A stretch of DNA of 64,000 nt, taken from assembly GCF_001907235.1 (NCBI RefSeq), contig NZ_MQVS01000002.1, positions 186,001 through 250,000 on the forward strand. Direction: 5' to 3'. The position numbers were made by a program, and so were the translations under genes. The DNA is from Buchananella hordeovulneris. Its GTDB lineage: Bacteria > Actinomycetota > Actinomycetes > Actinomycetales > Actinomycetaceae. The notes under the pieces were generated by a model. The model searched no databases and was not told the DNA's origin. It saw only the letters and a list, made by a program, of their open reading frames with translations. This document shows positions 7,973 through 14,669 of the stretch, piece after piece; position 1 is the stretch's first letter, and every line of letters starts with the position of its first letter.

Positions 7973-8757
7973 CCACCTTGCGGCGACCAGACGCCTCGAT
8001 GTCGGTCCTGCGCGACATCCTGGAAAACCCCTTCGCGGCCGAGGCCCAGCGCCTGGCCGTCTCCGGCCAAACCCGCCCACCGCTGCGCCCCTGGAGCAAA
8101 GTCCTAGTGGTTCTCACGGTGGCGCTGGGAACCACCTGCGCCATCTGGTCAGCACAGACATTGAATCGGGCAGTCAATGTCCGTAGTGCCGTCAATGCCC
8201 GCATCCTTGAGCAGATAGCCCAGGCGAGTGCCCGGCAGGATGAACTGCGGGGGAGCGTGGAACAGCTGGGGGTGGACATTGATCGGCAACGCACCCGCCT
8301 CATCGCAGCGGAATCTCTCCCGGCAGTTTCCGATGATGGCGTTTTGTTGCAGGCGGCCACCGCCAAGGTAGTGGGGGAGGGGATCACCATCATCCTGCGG
8401 GAGAGCGATGCTGCCAATGCGCCGCGGGTGCGGGACCGCGACATCGCTTTCCTCGTCAATTCCCTGTTCGCTTCCGGGGCCGAAGCTGTCTCCGTCAACG
8501 GGCACCGGATCGCCTCCACCAGCGCCATTCGCACCGCCGGCAAGGCAATCCTGGTGGACCTTAAGCCGCTGTTGCCGCCGTATCGGATTGAAGCGATCGG
8601 CCAGAGTGCGGCCCTGGAACAGGGCATAGTAGATGGCGAGTTTGGTGAGGCCTTGCTGCTGCTTAAGACACGCCGACAGGTAGACATTCAGGTTTCAGAC
8701 AGCCCGAAGTTGACACTGGAAGCGATCAACCAGCCGGTTCTCCGTGAGGCTAAGTAA
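7969..8757 (+). CDS. DUF881 family membrane-anchored protein (first copy)
   Basis: A 262-residue protein with a cytoplasmic N-terminus of about 42 residues, one transmembrane helix near 43-60, a coiled-coil-like stretch (ILEQIAQASARQDELRGSVEQL) and the DUF881 domain containing GEGITIILRESD and a SFASGAEAVSVNGHRI-type core. The fold resembles division proteins such as DivIC and FtsL in topology. In mycobacteria this corresponds to Rv1823. It shares ATGA with pepN and is 23 bases upstream of the small basic protein gene. Function in the family is undefined; a link to cell envelope growth is inferred from conserved synteny. Confidence 0.88.
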   Translation: MTTLRRPDASMSVLRDILENPFAAEAQRLAVSGQTRPPLRPWSKVLVVLTVALGTTCAIWSAQTLNRAVNVRSAVNARILEQIAQASARQDELRGSVEQLGVDIDRQRTRLIAAESLPAVSDDGVLLQAATAKVVGEGITIILRESDAANAPRVRDRDIAFLVNSLFASGAEAVSVNGHRIASTSAIRTAGKAILVDLKPLLPPYRIEAIGQSAALEQGIVDGEFGEALLLLKTRRQVDIQVSDSPKLTLEAINQPVLREAK

Positions 8758-8780
8758 GCTGGGGGAGCGAAGGAGGAACA

Positions 8781-9113
8781 GTGCTCGCTTTGATTGGTCT
8801 AGTACTGGGTGTGGTGCTGGGAGTGGTCATCACCCCGGACATCCCTGCCGTTTTGACCCCGTACCTGCCGATCGCGGTGGTTGCGGCCCTGGATGCGGCG
8901 TTTGGGGGACTGCGAGCCTACTTTGACGGTAACTTCTCCGACCGCGTATTTGTCACCTCCTTCGTCTTCAACGTGGTGGTGGCGGGCCTGATCGTCTTCC
9001 TCGGCGACCGCCTGGGGGTGGGCTCACAGATGACTACTGCCATCGTCGTCGTGCTTGGCATCCGCATCTTCACCAACGCTGCCGCCATTCGCCGTCAGGT
9101 ATTCAAGGCATGA
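8781..9113 (+). CDS. sbp: Small basic family protein (Sbp, DUF1290)
   Basis: A 110-residue integral-membrane protein with three hydrophobic helices and the conserved PDIPAVLTPYLPIAVVAALDAAFGG segment of the small basic protein family (Rv1824 type). It is nearly always found between two DUF881 genes, as here. The GTG start at 8781 is preceded by AGGAGG. The stop overlaps the next gene start in ATGA. The biochemical role is unknown; it probably forms a membrane complex with its DUF881 neighbours (inference). Confidence 0.88.
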   Translation: MLALIGLVLGVVLGVVITPDIPAVLTPYLPIAVVAALDAAFGGLRAYFDGNFSDRVFVTSFVFNVVVAGLIVFLGDRLGVGSQMTTAIVVVLGIRIFTNAAAIRRQVFKA

Positions 9114-9811
9114 ACAAGGTACGGGTCACCCGGGGCACGGTAGCGGTTGGCGTGGTGGCAGCGGTGCTAGGTTTCGGGCTCATCACCCAGATGCGGCAGC
9201 AGGAAGACAACCCTTTCAGCTCCATGCGGCAGGACGACCTCGTGCGTTACCTGGACGAACTAACCACTCGGAACGACGAGTTGGCTGCTGAAGAGATTGA
9301 GCTGCGCGCCGAGTTGGGCAACCTGCGGGCCGGGGCGGATTCCTCGGCAGCGGCCCGCGCGGCGGCCGAGGAGCAGGCGCGCATCAACGGCATCCTGGCG
9401 GGGACCTTGCCCGCCACTGGACCGGGCGTGGTGGTGCGGATTGTTGACGACCACAATGCTTTGACATCCTCCGTCATGGTCACGCTCTTCGAGGAACTAC
9501 GCAACGCAGGCGCCGAGTCCATTGAGGTCAACGACATCCGGATCACCGCCACCTCGTGGGTGAAACGCGAAGGCCAGAGCCTAATCGTCAACGGCACACC
9601 GGTATCTTCCCCACTGATAGTGCGGGCAATTGGCAACCCGGAGACGCTATCTGTAGCCTTGGCGATTCCTGGCGGCGCGACGGCGCAGGTCAAGGCACTC
9701 AACGCAGCGATCACCGTCACGGAGTCTGAGTCAGTGGACATCACTGCTGTCATCGAAGCGCCCGCGCCCCAGTATGCTCAGGTGGTGCCGAAAGATAACA
9801 AATCGGCATAG
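9110..9811 (+). CDS. DUF881 family membrane-anchored protein (second copy)
   Basis: A 233-residue protein with an N-terminal membrane anchor (VAVGVVAAVLGFGLITQM), an Ala/Glu-rich coiled coil from about residue 45 to 90 and a DUF881 core including GPGVVVRIVDDHNALTSSVM. It is the Rv1825 counterpart. The start overlaps the stop of sbp, so translation is coupled. The mycobacterial order continues with gcvH, which is missing here; the next gene is garA. Confidence 0.88.
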   Translation: MNKVRVTRGTVAVGVVAAVLGFGLITQMRQQEDNPFSSMRQDDLVRYLDELTTRNDELAAEEIELRAELGNLRAGADSSAAARAAAEEQARINGILAGTLPATGPGVVVRIVDDHNALTSSVMVTLFEELRNAGAESIEVNDIRITATSWVKREGQSLIVNGTPVSSPLIVRAIGNPETLSVALAIPGGATAQVKALNAAITVTESESVDITAVIEAPAPQYAQVVPKDNKSA

Positions 9812-9832
9812 ACCGCACACCGTGGGGCCTTA

Positions 9833-9838
9833 TAGGAT
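9833..9838 (+). promoter_or_regulatory. Possible -10 box upstream of the garA-like gene
   Basis: TAGGAT lies 38 bases before the garA start, whose own ribosome-binding site is GGAGGGGG. It could give garA-ftsR a transcript separate from the DUF881 genes. No good -35 box. Confidence 0.35.
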
Positions 9839-9876
9839 GAGGGAGCATTTGTGATTCAACGGAGGGGGATCTCGCG

Positions 9877-10326
9877 ATGAACGACCAGCCGTACATGGAC
9901 CCGAGCATCACGCAGCAGCTCGGGGCGATCATTGCTGACCCTGTTGCGGACGATGTGCTGACGCCGCAACCATTGAACGCGGATGACCGGGCAGCCGTGG
10001 CCGCTTTGCCGCCGCGCTCGGCGTTGCTGATCGTGCAGCGTGGCCCGAACGTGGGGGCCCGCTTCCTCCTGGACGCGGAACTGACCACGGCCGGACGTCG
10101 GCCAGCAGCCGACATCTTCTTGGACGACGTCACCGTCTCTCGGCGCCACGCCGAGTTCCACGCCACGCCCACCGGTTTCGAGGTACGCGACTCCGGCTCG
10201 CTCAACGGCACTTACGTCAACCGAGAGCGGATCGACCGGTGCGCTCTGCGTAGCGGTGACGAGGTGCAGATCGGCAAGTATCGACTCACCTTCGTGGCCA
10301 GCCCGAACCGCCCTGCGGCCCAGTGA
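9877..10326 (+). CDS. garA: FHA-domain protein of the GarA/OdhI type
   Basis: A 149-residue protein whose C-terminal 100 residues are a forkhead-associated domain with all signature residues: GRRP (73-76), SRRH (88-91) and NGT (110-112). GarA/OdhI controls 2-oxoglutarate dehydrogenase and glutamate enzymes and is switched off by phosphorylation of a Thr pair in an N-terminal ETTS motif. That motif is not visible here: the N-terminus has only isolated Thr12 and Thr29. So the family and synteny are clear but the switch may differ. It sits before the FtsR-type gene with a GTGA overlap. Confidence 0.85.
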   Translation: MNDQPYMDPSITQQLGAIIADPVADDVLTPQPLNADDRAAVAALPPRSALLIVQRGPNVGARFLLDAELTTAGRRPAADIFLDDVTVSRRHAEFHATPTGFEVRDSGSLNGTYVNRERIDRCALRSGDEVQIGKYRLTFVASPNRPAAQ

Positions 10327-11078
10327 CTCGCGGCGCTGCGCGTCCTGTCTCCTCCCACGCTGCCCTCCCTGAGCCCAAAGGCCAGTGGCCTTTCGACGCA
10401 TCGGACGAACCGGTCTACTCCATCGGAGAAGTCGTTGCGATGGTCAGTGCCGAATTCCCCACCCTCACCCAGTCCAAACTCCGTTTCCTGGGGGAGAAGG
10501 GGATAGTCACACCGCACCGCACCGGCGCCCGCTACCGTCGCTACTCGCAGACCGACGTTGCCCGTATCCGCTTCACGTTGGCCGCCCAGCGCGATTCCTT
10601 CATGCCGTTGAAGGAAATACTCAACCGACTGCATGAGCTGGATGCAGGCCGCCCCGCCGAGGTACCGCGGGTCGCCCGCGTGGTGGCGTCGGAGGGAGAG
10701 TTGGTGCGTCCCAACCCGGACGATTCCATCGGCCTGCGGGATATCGCTGAGCTGACCGGTGCCACGGACGCCGAGCTGGAGGCGATGCTGGCCGCGCGCC
10801 TGCTCGAACCAGATCGCCGCGGCCGCCTGCAAGGACGCAGCATAGAAATAGTCCAGCAACTGTTGTTGTTGGGCCGCTACGGCATAGAGCCGCGCCATCT
10901 GCTGCCGCTGCGCAAATCTGCTGAGCACGCGGCCGAGACCATTGAACGGGCGGTGGCTCCGATAACGGCGCACAACTCCGGCGCCGGACGCGAGCGGGGC
11001 AGGGCCCGTGGGGCGGAAATGGCTGAGGTATTTGCCGCACTTTTCGCGGCCTTGGTGCGCGCGCAGACGGGCCACTAG
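10323..11078 (+). CDS. ftsR: MerR-family regulator of the FtsR (Rv1828) type
   Basis: A 251-residue regulator with a MerR-type winged helix near residues 37-105 (YSIGEVVAMVSAEFPTLTQSKLRFLGEKGIVTPHR and RRYSQTDVARIRFTLAAQRDSFMPLKEI). The insertion EFPTLTQSKLRFLE-like is characteristic of FtsR/Rv1828, which activates ftsZ expression in corynebacteria. The GTG start overlaps the garA stop (GTGA). A near-palindrome at 11095-11112 just downstream, before the second merR gene, is a candidate binding site for either regulator. Confidence 0.85.
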   Translation: MTRGAARPVSSHAALPEPKGQWPFDASDEPVYSIGEVVAMVSAEFPTLTQSKLRFLGEKGIVTPHRTGARYRRYSQTDVARIRFTLAAQRDSFMPLKEILNRLHELDAGRPAEVPRVARVVASEGELVRPNPDDSIGLRDIAELTGATDAELEAMLAARLLEPDRRGRLQGRSIEIVQQLLLLGRYGIEPRHLLPLRKSAEHAAETIERAVAPITAHNSGAGRERGRARGAEMAEVFAALFAALVRAQTGH

Positions 11079-11094
11079 GTCACGTGCCGGTCTC

Positions 11095-11137
11095 AACCTC
11101 AGCTTGAGGGTTAGCGGTCCCGTGTGTCTCGTTGACG
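11095..11137 (+). promoter_or_regulatory. MerR-type operator and -35 box upstream of the second merR gene
   Basis: AACCTCAGCTTGAGGGTT (11095-11112) is a near-palindrome of the type bound by MerR proteins. It is followed by TTGACG at 11132-11137, which with TAGCTT at 11155-11160 (17-base spacer) makes a good vegetative promoter. Confidence 0.55.
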
Positions 11138-11154
11138 TGTCCGATAGGTCGTCC

Positions 11155-11160
11155 TAGCTT
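11155..11160 (+). promoter_or_regulatory. -10 box of the second merR gene
   Basis: TAGCTT, 17 bases after TTGACG and seven bases before GTG at 11168. This places the transcript start at or next to the start codon. Confidence 0.6.
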
Positions 11161-11167
11161 TGACTCA

Positions 11168-11764
11168 GTGACCGTATCAAACGCACGAACGGAGCAGCCC
11201 GTGGACACGCCCTCCCACGACGCAGGCAGCCGGTGGAACCAGCCGATGCTTTTTGGCGACCCCGTCGCGCACGTCGACGACGCCACTGGCTATCGCGGCC
11301 CGATTGCCTGCCAGGCAGCCGGCATTACCTACCGGCAGCTGGACTATTGGGCGCGCACCGGGCTAGTCGAGCCCTCGGTGCGGGGCGCGAAGGGCTCCGG
11401 CTCGCAGCGACTGTACTCCTTCCGCGACATCCTGGTGTTGAAGGTGGTGAAGCGACTGCTTGATTCCGGCGTTTCACTGCAGCAGATCCGTACCGCCATC
11501 TCCCACCTGGCAGAAAGGGGCGTGGAGGACCTCTCTGGCATCACCCTGATGAGCGATGGTGCCTCGGTCTACGAGTGCACCAGTGCTTCGGAGGTTATCG
11601 ACTTGGTGCAAGGCGGGCAGGGAGTCTTTGGGATAGCCGTCGGCCGCGTGTGGCGCGAGATTGAGGGCACTTTGGCACAGTTACCTACCGAGCGGGACGA
11701 GGAGGCGGTGGCGCCGGTGGTAGATGAGCTGGCGGCGCGCAGGGCGCGCCGCAACGCCTCCTGA
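11168..11764 (+). CDS. MerR-family regulator (Rv1830 type)
   Basis: A 198-residue regulator with a MerR helix-turn-helix (ACQAAGITYRQLDYWARTGLVEPS, then RLYSFRDILVLKVVKRLLDSGVSLQQIRTAI). It is the partner usually found two genes after garA in actinobacteria (Rv1830), where it is linked to cell-cycle and growth control. The frame is open to 11132, but the TTG there is itself the -35 hexamer. GTG at 11168 fits a leaderless mRNA from the TTGACG/TAGCTT promoter and is preferred. The DUF151 gene normally between the two merR genes is missing. Confidence 0.85.
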   Translation: MTVSNARTEQPVDTPSHDAGSRWNQPMLFGDPVAHVDDATGYRGPIACQAAGITYRQLDYWARTGLVEPSVRGAKGSGSQRLYSFRDILVLKVVKRLLDSGVSLQQIRTAISHLAERGVEDLSGITLMSDGASVYECTSASEVIDLVQGGQGVFGIAVGRVWREIEGTLAQLPTERDEEAVAPVVDELAARRARRNAS

Positions 11765-11770
11765 AACCTG

Positions 11771-11800
11771 CTTTGGCCCCGGACATCCCCGGGGCCAAAG
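11771..11800 (+). terminator. Terminator after the garA-merR block
   Basis: A perfect 12-base stem (CTTTGGCCCCGG at 11771-11782, complement at 11789-11800) with a six-base loop, starting seven bases after the merR stop. Confidence 0.7.
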
Positions 11801-11859
11801 TGTTGATAGGGGAGAACACCTAGCGGTGCCGTGGGGGCCTAGGTCGCTCTTCTTTTGTC

Positions 11860-11873
11860 ATAATGTACATTAT
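11860..11873. promoter_or_regulatory. Perfect AT-rich palindrome ATAATGTACATTAT
   Basis: A 14-base perfect palindrome in GC-rich surroundings, followed by a second ACATT. It looks like a repressor site, yet it lies between convergent genes where no promoter is needed. Purpose unknown. Confidence 0.4.
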
Positions 11874-11887
11874 CGGACATTGGCTAG

Positions 11888-12637
11888 TTACCAGCGGCAG
11901 TGGCTCTCCAGCCACGCCAGGAACGCGGCAATATCCCGATCCCACACGTCCCAGTCGTGCCCGCCAGGCCCGTAACGCTGCGTAACGTCCAAGCCCGCCG
12001 CCTGTGCGGCGGCCGCGAACCGCTTGGCTGCCGCCAGATGCGAGTCCTCAGTTCCGCACGCCACATACAGCGCGGGATAATTCGCAGGCTCGGATACGCG
12101 TGCCAACTGCGCCAACAAATCCGCCGCCCGCCCCTCTAGAGGCTCGGCACCAAACACCCGTCGCTGTTCGGTGCCGCTGGGCTCCCGCCAGCGGCGGGCG
12201 ACGTCGAGCGAACCGCCAAATGAACCAGCCGCCCGGAACTGCTCTGGCGCAGCCAGCGCCCACGCCATGGCCCCGTAACCTCCCATGGACAGTCCCGCCA
12301 CCGCGGTGCGCTCCGGCTCGCAGGTCAGCCCCAAGACTCGTCGCGTCAGCGGCAGCAGATCCGATCTGACATAATCCCCGAAGCGCAACCCGCCGACCTC
12401 ATTGGCGTAGAAAGACCGCCCAACCTCGGGCATCACCACCGCAATATTGCGCCCGGTCAGGTAGCGTTCGAGGCGGCTGCGCCGCAGCCAGCCAAAGGCG
12501 GAATCTCCCAGGCCGTGGAACAGAAAAAGCACCGCGGGCGGGGCAGCAAAATCCGCCTGGTCCTGCGGCTGCAGGACGCAGACGGATGTTTGCATCGCCA
12601 AAGCTTGCGAGTACCACTCGCCGGTCAAAAGGGCCAT
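11888..12637 (-). CDS. Alpha/beta-hydrolase esterase (EstD/esterase D-like)
   Basis: A 249-residue serine esterase. The nucleophile elbow is GLSMGG, the oxyanion region FLFHGLGDS, and the C-terminal Asp and His appear in CGTEDSHLAAA and GPGGHDWDVWD, giving a complete triad. The spacing matches the putative esterase family that includes S-formylglutathione hydrolase and mycolyl-transferase relatives; there is no signal peptide, so it is cytosolic. GATAAT lies six bases before the ATG, directly after the bioY stop, so it may have its own leaderless transcript despite following bioY. Confidence 0.85.
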   Translation of the reverse strand: MALLTGEWYSQALAMQTSVCVLQPQDQADFAAPPAVLFLFHGLGDSAFGWLRRSRLERYLTGRNIAVVMPEVGRSFYANEVGGLRFGDYVRSDLLPLTRRVLGLTCEPERTAVAGLSMGGYGAMAWALAAPEQFRAAGSFGGSLDVARRWREPSGTEQRRVFGAEPLEGRAADLLAQLARVSEPANYPALYVACGTEDSHLAAAKRFAAAAQAAGLDVTQRYGPGGHDWDVWDRDIAAFLAWLESHCRW

Positions 12638-12643
12638 GCGCCG

Positions 12644-12649
12644 ATTATC
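12644..12649 (-). promoter_or_regulatory. Candidate -10 box of the esterase gene
   Basis: GATAAT at -12 to -7 of the ATG at 12637, in the 12-base gap after bioY. No Shine-Dalgarno follows. Confidence 0.4.
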
Positions 12650-13243
12650 TCAGGCCCGCTCCTCGAAGCACCGAACAGCCAGCCAGGCACCCGGCAACAG
12701 ACCTGCGACGGCAGCGGCCTTTAACGCGTCTCCGACCAGGAAGGGCACTACTCCGGCCATGAGCGCGGAGCGCAGATCACTGCCGAGCACCAACAGCCAG
12801 GACACGCCCCCCACGTAAATGACAGCTGATGCCGCGGCGAAGGCTACGACCAGCAGGCCCGCGTGCCGATCCCAGCCCCGGCGAGCCGCCACTCCCAGCA
12901 ACACGGCGGCGGGCAGGTAGCCGAGCAGGTAACCGGTGGTCGGCCCACCCAGGCCGAAACCAAATCCGGCGAATACTGGTACCCCGGCGGCCCCCAGCGC
13001 CACGTAGCTGGCCACCGCCGCCGCACCCCGCGCCGGGCCCAGCGTCGCCCCTACCAGCAAAACCGCAAAAGTTCCGAGCGTCAACGGCACTGGGGTGCCC
13101 GGCAACGGGATCTTTACCTGCCCCACCACGGTGATGAACAAGGTGCCAAAAGCGATCAACAGTAGTTGCCGCGCCTGGCCAGAAACGCGTAGGCGCGGGG
13201 AGAAAATGTCGGCCAGAACCGGCCGCAGTACAAGAGTGGACAT
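12650..13243 (-). CDS. bioY: Biotin transporter substrate-binding protein BioY (ECF S-component)
   Basis: A 197-residue membrane protein with about six helices and the BioY core KIPLPGTPVPLTLGTFAVLLVGATLG, GFGFGLGGPTTGYLLGY and a final VPFLVGDALKAAAVAGL segment. BioY binds biotin in the membrane and works with the EcfAT energy module, whose genes are not in this window. The start at 13243 gives the family length; the frame is open to GTG at 13306, which has TAGTAC upstream and cannot be excluded. The AT-rich stretch at 13305-13440 holds the divergent bioY and rbpA promoters. Confidence 0.88.
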   Translation of the reverse strand: MSTLVLRPVLADIFSPRLRVSGQARQLLLIAFGTLFITVVGQVKIPLPGTPVPLTLGTFAVLLVGATLGPARGAAAVASYVALGAAGVPVFAGFGFGLGGPTTGYLLGYLPAAVLLGVAARRGWDRHAGLLVVAFAAASAVIYVGGVSWLLVLGSDLRSALMAGVVPFLVGDALKAAAVAGLLPGAWLAVRCFEERA

Positions 13244-13379
13244 GCCCTCAGAATGCCACCTCTCCCCCGCCGGGCCGCCTGCCGCCACCGCCCGCATCCC
13301 CACCACCTCTTTGTACTAATCCTCCAAAACGACCGCTTGAAGCAAAAATCACCATCTTTCACTCAAAATAAACGCACAT

Positions 13380-13396
13380 AACGTGCAGGTTACGTT
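13380..13396. promoter_or_regulatory. Inverted repeat AACGT-N7-ACGTT between bioY and rbpA
   Basis: AACGT at 13380-13384 and ACGTT at 13392-13396 in an unusually AT-rich intergenic stretch. It does not match the BioQ consensus (TGAAC-N3-GTTAC) I know, so the regulator is open. Confidence 0.35.
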
Positions 13397-13431
13397 CATA
13401 AACGGCTGGTAGCTTCGAGGCGCGCTGAGTT

Positions 13432-13437
13432 TATAAC
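13432..13437 (+). promoter_or_regulatory. Candidate -10 box of rbpA
   Basis: TATAAC about 85 bases upstream of the rbpA ATG. It implies a leader of roughly 78 bases ending in AGGAGG. Confidence 0.4.
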
Positions 13438-13521
13438 GGTATGGTGACGGGACAAGGGTCGCCCGGTAGCCGTGGCTGCTATCAGCAAGGTGCGAACAAA
13501 GGCGGAGAAACAGGAGGAATC

Positions 13522-13872
13522 ATGGCGGAACGTGCGTTACGCGGCATGAAGATTGGTGCCTACAGCCTTGAGTCCGAAGAAGGCGTGGCCTTTGCCCCCC
13601 GGGTGCGGCACGAGTACCAGTGCCCAGAAGGGCACACCACCCTGGTCCCTTTCGCTGACGACGCCGAGATCCCCCAGGTGTGGGACTGCAAGTGTGGCGA
13701 GCAGGCATTCCTGGTGGGTGGACAGGTGCCCGAGCCGGAGAAACCGGCTAAGCCGACGCGCACCCACTGGGACATGTTGCTTGAGCGCCGTTCCATTGAG
13801 GAACTCGAGGCGCTGCTAGAAGAGCGCCTGGCGCTGCTGCGCTCCGGTGAAATGCGGCGACGCTCGGCCTAG
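13522..13872 (+). CDS. rbpA: RNA polymerase-binding protein RbpA
   Basis: A 116-residue actinobacterial transcription factor that binds the sigma subunit and stabilises the open promoter complex. The central core YQCPEGHTTLVPFADDAEIPQVWDCKCGEQA carries the Cys-rich fold, and the C-terminal sigma-interaction domain is THWDMLLERRSIEELEALLEERLALLR. Length is normal. AGGAGG lies five bases before the ATG at 13522; an 81-base in-frame extension upstream has no family similarity and no ribosome-binding site. It is convergent with ppm across a long shared hairpin. Confidence 0.93.
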   Translation: MAERALRGMKIGAYSLESEEGVAFAPRVRHEYQCPEGHTTLVPFADDAEIPQVWDCKCGEQAFLVGGQVPEPEKPAKPTRTHWDMLLERRSIEELEALLEERLALLRSGEMRRRSA

Positions 13873-13877
13873 CCGTG

Positions 13878-13924
13878 GCTAACTATTTTGGGGGGCGCTT
13901 GTAGCGCCCCCCAAAATAGTTAGC
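13878..13924. terminator. Bidirectional terminator between rbpA and ppm
   Basis: A perfect 22-base stem (13878-13899 with 13903-13924) and a TGT loop, ending in an A/T-rich base. It contains the ppm stop codon and serves both convergent genes. Confidence 0.8.
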
Positions 13925-14666
13925 GGCGCCGGGCCAGCAGGGCTTGCAGCTGGCTCTTCCGTTTAGCCAGGCCCCACTTCGCGGTGCGTGCGAGCGCCTC
14001 GGTGACAATAGATCCGCTCATCTTGGACACACCCTGAGCGCGTTCAACGAAGCTGATCGGTACCTCGGCGATCGAACCGCCGATCTGGTCGACGCGTCGC
14101 GTCATGTCGATCTGGAAGCAGTAGCCCGCCGATTCGACCGAGGCCAAGTTGAGACGGCGCAACAGGTCTGCCCGGTAAACCCGGAAGCCGGCCGTGGCGT
14201 CCCGCACGCCCATGCCGAGCCAGAACTCGGTCCACAGAGAGCCGCCGCGTGACAAGAGTTTGCGGTGCAGGGGCCACCCCACCGTCCCCCCGCCGCGGAC
14301 CCAGCGGGAACCAATCACCAGGTCTGGCGCGTCGGGGGCCTGCGCCCGGTGTAGCAACAACGCCAGCTGCTCGGGGCGGTGTGAACCGTCGGCATCCATC
14401 TCACACAGCAGGTCATAGCCGTGCTCCAGTCCCCACCGGAACGCCGCCAAATAGGCTGGCCCGAGCCCTTCCTTCTGGGTGCGGTGCAGGACATGGATGT
14501 GTTCGTCTTCGCTGGCGCGCTCGTCCGCCCACTGCCCGGTGCCGTCAGGGCTAGCGTCGTCAGCTATCAAGACATGGGCTTCGGGCACTGCAGCCCGCAA
14601 CCGGGCCAACACTCCCGGCAAGGACTCCATCTCGTTGTAGGTGGGAATGCACACCAAGACTCTCAT
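13920..14666 (-). CDS. ppm: Polyprenol monophosphomannose synthase (GT2 family)
   Basis: A 248-residue GT-A glycosyltransferase. It has the N-terminal nucleotide-sugar fold LVCIPTYNE, ADDASPDGTG, the metal-binding DAD in EMDADGSHRP and the DPM1-like AGFRVYRADLL segment. It transfers mannose from GDP-mannose to polyprenol phosphate, the donor for lipomannan and protein O-mannosylation at the membrane. In mycobacteria this domain is fused to Lnt; here the two are separate genes three bases apart in the order lnt-ppm. The stop codon lies inside the terminator stem. Confidence 0.9.
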   Translation of the reverse strand: MRVLVCIPTYNEMESLPGVLARLRAAVPEAHVLIADDASPDGTGQWADERASEDEHIHVLHRTQKEGLGPAYLAAFRWGLEHGYDLLCEMDADGSHRPEQLALLLHRAQAPDAPDLVIGSRWVRGGGTVGWPLHRKLLSRGGSLWTEFWLGMGVRDATAGFRVYRADLLRRLNLASVESAGYCFQIDMTRRVDQIGGSIAEVPISFVERAQGVSKMSGSIVTEALARTAKWGLAKRKSQLQALLARRR

Positions 14667-14669
14667 TAC

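Noticed and set aside
13380-13396. BioQ operator for bioY
   Set aside because: The sequence here does not match TGAAC-N3-GTTAC; it is listed only as an inverted repeat.
13441-13521. 27-residue extension of RbpA
   Set aside because: No similarity to RbpA and no ribosome-binding site; AGGAGG supports the ATG at 13522.
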